Positions 44,656 to 49,374 of a DNA stretch of 49,374 bases are shown one piece after another; the stretch's first letter is position 1, and the number at the start of each line of letters is the position of its first letter. The stretch lies in IMG/VR virus record IMGVR_UViG_3300046520_000116, positions 1-49,374 of that record, one strand, 5' to 3'. The translations under genes were made by a program, and so were the position numbers. The notes beneath the pieces are model-generated. The model ran no database searches and was not told the DNA's origin. It was given only the letters and a program-made list of their open reading frames with translations. Source of the DNA: a virus.

Positions 44656-45165
44656 ATGGCAAATGAAAAAGTCGACTGGGAAGAAATCGCAGCAGCATAT
44701 CGCGCTGGATCTCTTTCGATTCGGGCAATTGCTGAAAAGCACGGGATAAGCGACACCGCTATCCGGCTACACGCCAAGAAACACGGGCTGACTCGCGACC
44801 TGAGCTCCAGTGTGCGCCAGGCCACTCGAAGCAAGCTTGCCCTGGCAACGGTGAAGGACGCTGAAGGCAAGACCGACGACGAGATCGTCTCGGATGCCGC
44901 TGACGAGAACGCCCTGATCGTCCTTGACCATCGGGTCGGCCTGTCTAAGTGGCGGAAGATCGTCAACAAGTACAGCGACTCGCTGGAAAAGATGAAGATC
45001 ACCGAGGAAAACTACGAGAAATTCGCAAGGTCGATGAACACCGGTCTCGATGCTCAGCTCAAGGTCATCAAAGGCGAGCGCCAGGCGTACTCAATGGATG
45101 AAGAATCCGCTGTTAAAGATGGCCGCTCCCTGGCCGAGTTGATGGCCGAAGTGGCGGACGAATGA
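44656..45165 (+). CDS. terS: Terminase small subunit
   Basis: A 169-residue protein with an N-terminal helix-turn-helix (YRAGSLSIRAIAEKHGISDTAIRLHAKKHGLTRDL) that would bind the packaging site, a helical middle used for oligomerisation, and an acidic end (SLAELMAEVADE) next to the large subunit. AGGAGG stands 7 bases before ATG 44656. Its stop overlaps the large-subunit start. Confidence 0.87.
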   Translation: MANEKVDWEEIAAAYRAGSLSIRAIAEKHGISDTAIRLHAKKHGLTRDLSSSVRQATRSKLALATVKDAEGKTDDEIVSDAADENALIVLDHRVGLSKWRKIVNKYSDSLEKMKITEENYEKFARSMNTGLDAQLKVIKGERQAYSMDEESAVKDGRSLAELMAEVADE

Positions 45166-46841
45166 TGAACGAGATAAAGGATTTCACCGAGGTCGTTGTT
45201 GAGGGGGATAACTTCCTCAAGCTTCACCGCGCAGGCAAATTGACCGATAAGAAGTCCTTGATCAAGGCGCTTTCGAATAAGTGGTATCGTCTCAACAGCC
45301 TGTACAAAATCAAGGATAAATCAGGCAAAGTCCGTACGTTTAAGCCTAACAAGCAGCAGCGTCAGCGTTTGTCAGAGCGCCATTGTAGGGATATAATCCT
45401 TAAAGCGAGACAACTCGGCTTCACGACCTTTGAGATGATCGACTCGCTCGACGATTGCCTGTGGACAGAGAACTTTTCGGTCGGTTGCATCGCTCACAGC
45501 CTTGTTGACGCCCAGGACATTTTCCGCAATAAAATCAAATTCGCTTACGATCAGATCTCCCAGTCACCAGACTGGCGTAGCATCTTTAAGCTTATTGGCC
45601 TCAAATTGACAGGCACCAAGTCCGACAAGGGCGACAGCTACGTCTTCGATAACGGCTCGTCCATCCGTGTGGCCACCAGCTACCGGGGCGGCACCTTGCA
45701 GCGCCTCCACGTATCCGAGTTCGGCAAGATCTGCCGGAAGTACCCAGACAAGGCGCAGGAGATTGTTACAGGTGCTTTTGAAGCCGTTGGCATGGGTGGC
45801 CAGGTAACACTGGAGTCAACCGCCGAAGGCCGTGAGGGCTATTTCTTCGACTTCTGCACCATTGCCCAACGCCTCCGTGATGCCGGGAAGATCCCGTCTG
45901 AGATGGATTGGAAGTTCCACTTTTTTCCTTGGTGGGACGAGCCGGCCTACACCCTGGATGCAACTGGCGTCATAGTCCCAAGCTGGCTGCTTGAATACTT
46001 TGAAGGTTTGTCCGCAAAAGGCGTCAAGACCACAAAAGAGCAGCAGGCTTGGTACACCAAAAAGGCCGAAACTCTCAAAGACGACATGCAGCGTGAGTAT
46101 CCATCGACGCCTGAAGAAGCCTTTGCCCAGAACATTGACGGTGCCTACTTCGCTAAGCAAATGGCGAACATTCGCAGCAAGGGCATGATCACGACGCGTG
46201 TCAAATACAACAACGAGCTCCCTGTGATTACCGCATGGGATCTCGGGATGAGCGATGCCATGTCCATCGTTTTTGCCCAAGTTGTTGGCCGAGAAGTCCA
46301 CATTATCGATTATCTCGAGCACAGCGGAGAGGGCCTGGCTTACTACGCCGCCGAGCTCAAAAAGAAGGGCTACATATACGGCGCTCATTACGGCCCACAT
46401 GACCTTGCGGTTCGGGAACTTGGCAGTGGTAAATCACGCCGTGAAACTGCTGCCGGCTTTGGTATCAACTTCGAAGTCGTCAAGCGCATTGAAAACCACG
46501 CCGAGGGTATTGAAGCCTGCCGTCAATTCTTGCCAATTTGTTGGTTCGCGGAGTGTGCAAGCGAAGGTAACGGTGATGCTACAGTTGACGCTGAAGGAAA
46601 AGCCAAGAAGATCGTTGGCGTAGACCGCCTGATCGACTGTCTTGACTCATACCGCAAAGACTGGGATGACAAGCTTGGCGTATATAAAACTACCCCTCGC
46701 CACGATTGGGCGTCTCACGGAGCCAAGGCTTTTGAGACCCTAGCACGAGCAGGCGTATTCCAAATTCATACCGGCGCCGTTCAGCATCAGCCTGCAGCAA
46801 ACACTGATCGCGGACGCCGCAACTGGGGCGCACACACTTGA
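45162..46841 (+). CDS. terL: Terminase large subunit
   Basis: A 559-residue packaging motor. The ATPase part contains KARQLGFTT (about residues 81-89) as the Walker A-like P-loop variant seen in this terminase branch, and EFGKICRKYPDKAQEIVTGAF after a DNA-contact loop. The nuclease part begins ITAWDLGMSDAMSIVFAQ (about 355, first Asp), with HYGPHDLAV and GVDRLIDCLDSYRKDW supplying further acidic residues. It overlaps terS by 4 bases. It cuts and pumps DNA into the procapsid; whether by headful or site-specific cutting cannot be read from sequence here. Confidence 0.92.
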   Translation: MMNEIKDFTEVVVEGDNFLKLHRAGKLTDKKSLIKALSNKWYRLNSLYKIKDKSGKVRTFKPNKQQRQRLSERHCRDIILKARQLGFTTFEMIDSLDDCLWTENFSVGCIAHSLVDAQDIFRNKIKFAYDQISQSPDWRSIFKLIGLKLTGTKSDKGDSYVFDNGSSIRVATSYRGGTLQRLHVSEFGKICRKYPDKAQEIVTGAFEAVGMGGQVTLESTAEGREGYFFDFCTIAQRLRDAGKIPSEMDWKFHFFPWWDEPAYTLDATGVIVPSWLLEYFEGLSAKGVKTTKEQQAWYTKKAETLKDDMQREYPSTPEEAFAQNIDGAYFAKQMANIRSKGMITTRVKYNNELPVITAWDLGMSDAMSIVFAQVVGREVHIIDYLEHSGEGLAYYAAELKKKGYIYGAHYGPHDLAVRELGSGKSRRETAAGFGINFEVVKRIENHAEGIEACRQFLPICWFAECASEGNGDATVDAEGKAKKIVGVDRLIDCLDSYRKDWDDKLGVYKTTPRHDWASHGAKAFETLARAGVFQIHTGAVQHQPAANTDRGRRNWGAHT

Positions 46842-47209
46842 TTCAGAAGCCTAACTTTACCGAAGTTGACGTCACTCAGATCTCGGCCTTCATTGCCGAC
46901 AAGATCAGCCCGCTGGTTGTTCCGGACATGAAAATCCGCAACGACCGCAATGGCATCCAGATCGACATGGTGATTCTCACTGAGAATTACGAGAAGCACA
47001 TGTGCCTGCGCTTTGAGTTCATGCTCCAGGGTAACTTCGGCATGGACGTCATCGTTCGCCTCGACGACTTCAAAATGAACCCCACGACTTACATGCGTGA
47101 TCTCCTGCAGAACATCAATGGCATCAGGTTTGCCGGGATGCAACGCCGGAATGGCAAAGAGCGCGAGATCGCCAGCGTGATGAAGGTCATGAAAGGGCCT
47201 CAGCGTTGA
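46838..47209 (+). CDS. Hypothetical protein between terminase and portal
   Basis: A 123-residue alpha/beta protein starting at TTG 46838, which overlaps the terL stop (TTGA). This rare start is supported by the coupling and because no in-frame ATG precedes residue 31. It has a strand-rich centre (MVILTENYEKHMCLRFEFMLQGNFGMDVIVRLDDF). No family recognised. Similar positions in podoviruses hold small virion or packaging accessory proteins. Confidence 0.64.
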   Translation: MIQKPNFTEVDVTQISAFIADKISPLVVPDMKIRNDRNGIQIDMVILTENYEKHMCLRFEFMLQGNFGMDVIVRLDDFKMNPTTYMRDLLQNINGIRFAGMQRRNGKEREIASVMKVMKGPQR

Positions 47210-47331
47210 GCGAAGCCGAAGGTTTGACCCCAAAAGACCTTCCGGCCCCAGCGCCTGTGGAGTCCCAAGGTTTCGATGGCAAGCCGAAGCGTTACCGCTC
47301 GCCATTCAATTTCAAGCGTAAGCGCAGATAA
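47206..47331 (+). CDS. Small basic protein before portal
   Basis: A 41-residue frame starting TTG 47206, again in a TTGA overlap with the gene before it, and ending in a very basic segment (RYRSPFNFKRKRR). It is too short to be conserved by chance reading alone, but the repeated TTGA coupling and lack of another gene in the gap support it. Function unknown. Confidence 0.5.
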   Translation: MSEAEGLTPKDLPAPAPVESQGFDGKPKRYRSPFNFKRKRR

Positions 47332-47346
47332 TAGAGGTTAATTGAC

Positions 47347-49374
47347 ATGTCGACCGGTTTGCTGATGGTCAAGTCTGCTGCAACGATGCATGCGGAAGGT
47401 CTTGCTGAGGAACAGCGGGTTGCCCAGGCACGCCGTGACAACGCAATCATGAGTCCACTGGCCGGGCACATCAAGCGTGGTTTCGAGGACGCCAAGACTG
47501 CCAAGCGTCCCATCGAGGAGCGCCTGTTGGACTGCGCACGCCGCCAGAAGGGCAAGTATTCGCCTGAAAAGCAGCGTGCAATCCAGGAGCAGGGCGGGTC
47601 GATGTTTTACCCGATGGTCACCGCGACCAAATGCCGGGCCGCATCGTCATGGCTTCGTGACATCTTGATGCCAACGAATGGCCGTGCATGGGGCCTGCAG
47701 CCAACGCCGCTGTCTGATATCCCAAGGCCATTCCTGCTCAACTACGCCCAGCGTATGGCGCAGGAACAAATGGCCAAACGTGCCCAGATCCAGCCTTCGC
47801 CAGACGACATCCAGGGTGAGCTCGGTGATCCCCAACTTCCTTCACCTGACCAACCTCAAGGCCCGCAGGGTCAAGCTCCTCAGTCTGGTCAACCTGGTCA
47901 GGCTCCACGTCAGAACGGCTTGGCTTTGGGTGCAAACGCTCCACAGGAACCTACCCTTGAAGAGCTAGAAGCGGCCCGAAAAGAGATCCAGCAAAAGGTG
48001 CAGGAGAAGGCTGCCGAGGCGGCAAAACGCCATGAAGAGGTCATCGCCGACCAACTCACCGAGGGCGGTTATGATGAGGCCAGGCACGCCTGCTTGACCG
48101 ACTTCACCATCTTCCCGAACGCCTTTATGAAGGGGCCGTTCTTCCAAAAGGTGCGTGATTTCGGCTACGGCGAAGGCTTTGAGATTGTCGAAAAGGACAC
48201 GATCAAACCAATGTTCGCTCGGGTGTCGCCATACGATATCTACCCGTCCCCGGACTCCACGAACATCAACGATGGTGCGTTCATCATCGTCCGTGAGAAC
48301 TACACCCGCGCCGGCCTGAACAAGCTGAGGGGCGTGCCTGGCTACAAGACCGAAGAGATCGAGGCCGTCCTGCTGGACTATGGCCGTGGTGGCCTGCGCT
48401 CGTGGCTTGCTACTGACTCGGAGCGTGCGCGCCTTGAGGATCGCCAGAACGACTGGATGTCCAACAGCGCCGGCACTATCGAGGGTCTGCACTACTGGGG
48501 CTCGGCTCAGGGCCTCATGCTGCTTCAATGGGGCATGACACCAGAGCAGATTCCTGATGCACTGGAAGAGTACGAAATCGATGCGATCCTGATTGGCGAT
48601 CATGTAATCCGCTGTGTGATCAACCGAAATCCGATGGGCACCAGGCCGTATCACACCGCCTCGTTCCAGCAGGTTCCAGGCTCGTTCTGGGGTATCGGCA
48701 TCCCTGAGTTGATGTCAGACATCCAGGACATGTGCTGCGCTGCCAGCCGCGCCCAGGCTAACAACTTCGCCTTCTCGTCGATGCCTCAAGTAGAGATCGC
48801 CACGGATCGTCTTGATCCGAGTGAAAACCCGAACGAAATGTATCCTGGGAAGAGGTGGCTAACCCGCTCTGATCGCAACGCCACGACTGCCCAGCGCCCG
48901 GCCATCACGTTCTACCAGGCCCCAAGTATGGCCAACGAACTGATGCAGGTGTACCAGGCATGGGAGGCTCGGGCTGATGACGCGACTAACATTCCGCGTT
49001 ACACGTACGGTGGCGCATCTGCTGGCGGCGCCGGCAACACGGCTTCCGGGCTGTCGATGCTTCTGGAGTCTGCCAACAAGGGCATCAAGGACGCCGTTCG
49101 CTCCTGGGACAACGGCATCACTCGTCCCCTGATCGAGTCGCTGTGGATTCACAACATGCGCTACTCCGACGACAACTCCATCAAAGGTGACTGCCGCATC
49201 GTACCTCTTGGCGCCACCGCTCAGTTGCTGCGTGACCAGACCCAAAACGCCAGGCAGCAATTCCTGCAAGCGACTGCAAATCCAATGGACATGCAGATCC
49301 TGGGCCTTGAGGGCCGTGCTCGCCTGCTTCGCTCTGTTGGTGAAAGCATCGACATGCCTGATTTGATCCCAAAT
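47347..49374 (+). CDS. Portal protein, N-terminal part
   Basis: The first 676 codons of an 831-residue portal; the rest is at 2-595. Typical portal features: a helical start (HIKRGFEDAKTAKRPIEERLLD), MFYPMVTATKCRAASSWLRDILMP, and the wing/stem region with PNAFMKGPFFQKVRD, YDIYPSPDSTN and the long helix after GGAGNTASGLSML. A Pro/Gln/Gly-rich insertion (about residues 155-210) is odd and probably disordered. AGAGG precedes ATG 47347. It forms the dodecameric DNA gate at one capsid vertex. Confidence 0.92.
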   Translation, partial: MSTGLLMVKSAATMHAEGLAEEQRVAQARRDNAIMSPLAGHIKRGFEDAKTAKRPIEERLLDCARRQKGKYSPEKQRAIQEQGGSMFYPMVTATKCRAASSWLRDILMPTNGRAWGLQPTPLSDIPRPFLLNYAQRMAQEQMAKRAQIQPSPDDIQGELGDPQLPSPDQPQGPQGQAPQSGQPGQAPRQNGLALGANAPQEPTLEELEAARKEIQQKVQEKAAEAAKRHEEVIADQLTEGGYDEARHACLTDFTIFPNAFMKGPFFQKVRDFGYGEGFEIVEKDTIKPMFARVSPYDIYPSPDSTNINDGAFIIVRENYTRAGLNKLRGVPGYKTEEIEAVLLDYGRGGLRSWLATDSERARLEDRQNDWMSNSAGTIEGLHYWGSAQGLMLLQWGMTPEQIPDALEEYEIDAILIGDHVIRCVINRNPMGTRPYHTASFQQVPGSFWGIGIPELMSDIQDMCCAASRAQANNFAFSSMPQVEIATDRLDPSENPNEMYPGKRWLTRSDRNATTAQRPAITFYQAPSMANELMQVYQAWEARADDATNIPRYTYGGASAGGAGNTASGLSMLLESANKGIKDAVRSWDNGITRPLIESLWIHNMRYSDDNSIKGDCRIVPLGATAQLLRDQTQNARQQFLQATANPMDMQILGLEGRARLLRSVGESIDMPDLIPN

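Overview
The window is a complete circular genome of about 49,247 bp. The last 127 bases repeat the first 127 exactly, and the portal gene runs across the join. It is a temperate tailed phage that also carries plasmid functions (a phage-plasmid). The tail set has no tape measure, sheath or tail tube gene but has head-tail adaptors, a nozzle-like protein and several ejection-type internal proteins, so a podovirus-like virion is most likely. Codon use, moderately high GC and the style of the small genes suggest a Pseudomonas-like gammaproteobacterial host; this is inference, not proof.

Layout. (1) Late block, + strand, from about 43.0 kb through the join to 20.5 kb: holin, SAR endolysin, nested Rz/Rz1 spanins, small and large terminase, portal, scaffold, major capsid, adaptors, a 1,453-residue tail fibre, fibre chaperone, nozzle-like protein, a J-like tail protein with two partners, six or seven internal/ejection proteins, and a protein with a pyrophosphatase-like polyvalent domain. 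Two matching promoter-like sites (1411 and 43019) appear to start the capsid and lysis/terminase halves. (2) 20.5-24.0 kb, mostly - strand: small genes, a Rep_3 plasmid initiator, and an iteron origin with four plus two 20-bp iterons around an AT-rich stretch. (3) 24.0-29.8 kb, - strand: early operons with DnaB helicase, a two-winged-helix primosome protein, metallophosphoesterase, PD-(D/E)XK-like nuclease and zinc-ribbon proteins. (4) 29.9-30.9 kb: divergent Cro-like and CI-like regulators; the CI-like protein lacks the S24 catalytic residues. (5) 30.9-35.5 kb: a structured non-coding leader, SSB, small DNA-binding genes and a ParA/small-ParB partition pair flanked by palindromic sites. (6) 35.6-39.0 kb: a second structured non-coding RNA candidate, small AT-rich genes, a probable oriT, a MobC-like protein and a MOBP-type relaxase. 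(7) 39.0-42.95 kb: small unknown genes, three of the units starting at copies of one promoter/operator.

How it fits together. The prophage state probably persists as a plasmid through Rep/iterons and ParAB, with no integrase visible. It may also be moved by conjugation in trans through its relaxase and oriT. Lytic growth would use the DnaB/primosome/SSB set and the late promoters.

The most unusual points are the mobilization module on a virion-encoding genome, two collinear structured non-coding regions (about 30.97-31.19 and 35.61-36.03 kb) sharing three motifs in the same order, partition-site-like palindromes at four separate loci, a predicted antisense RNA over the ribosome binding site of the primosome gene, and a shared operator-promoter in the accessory island.
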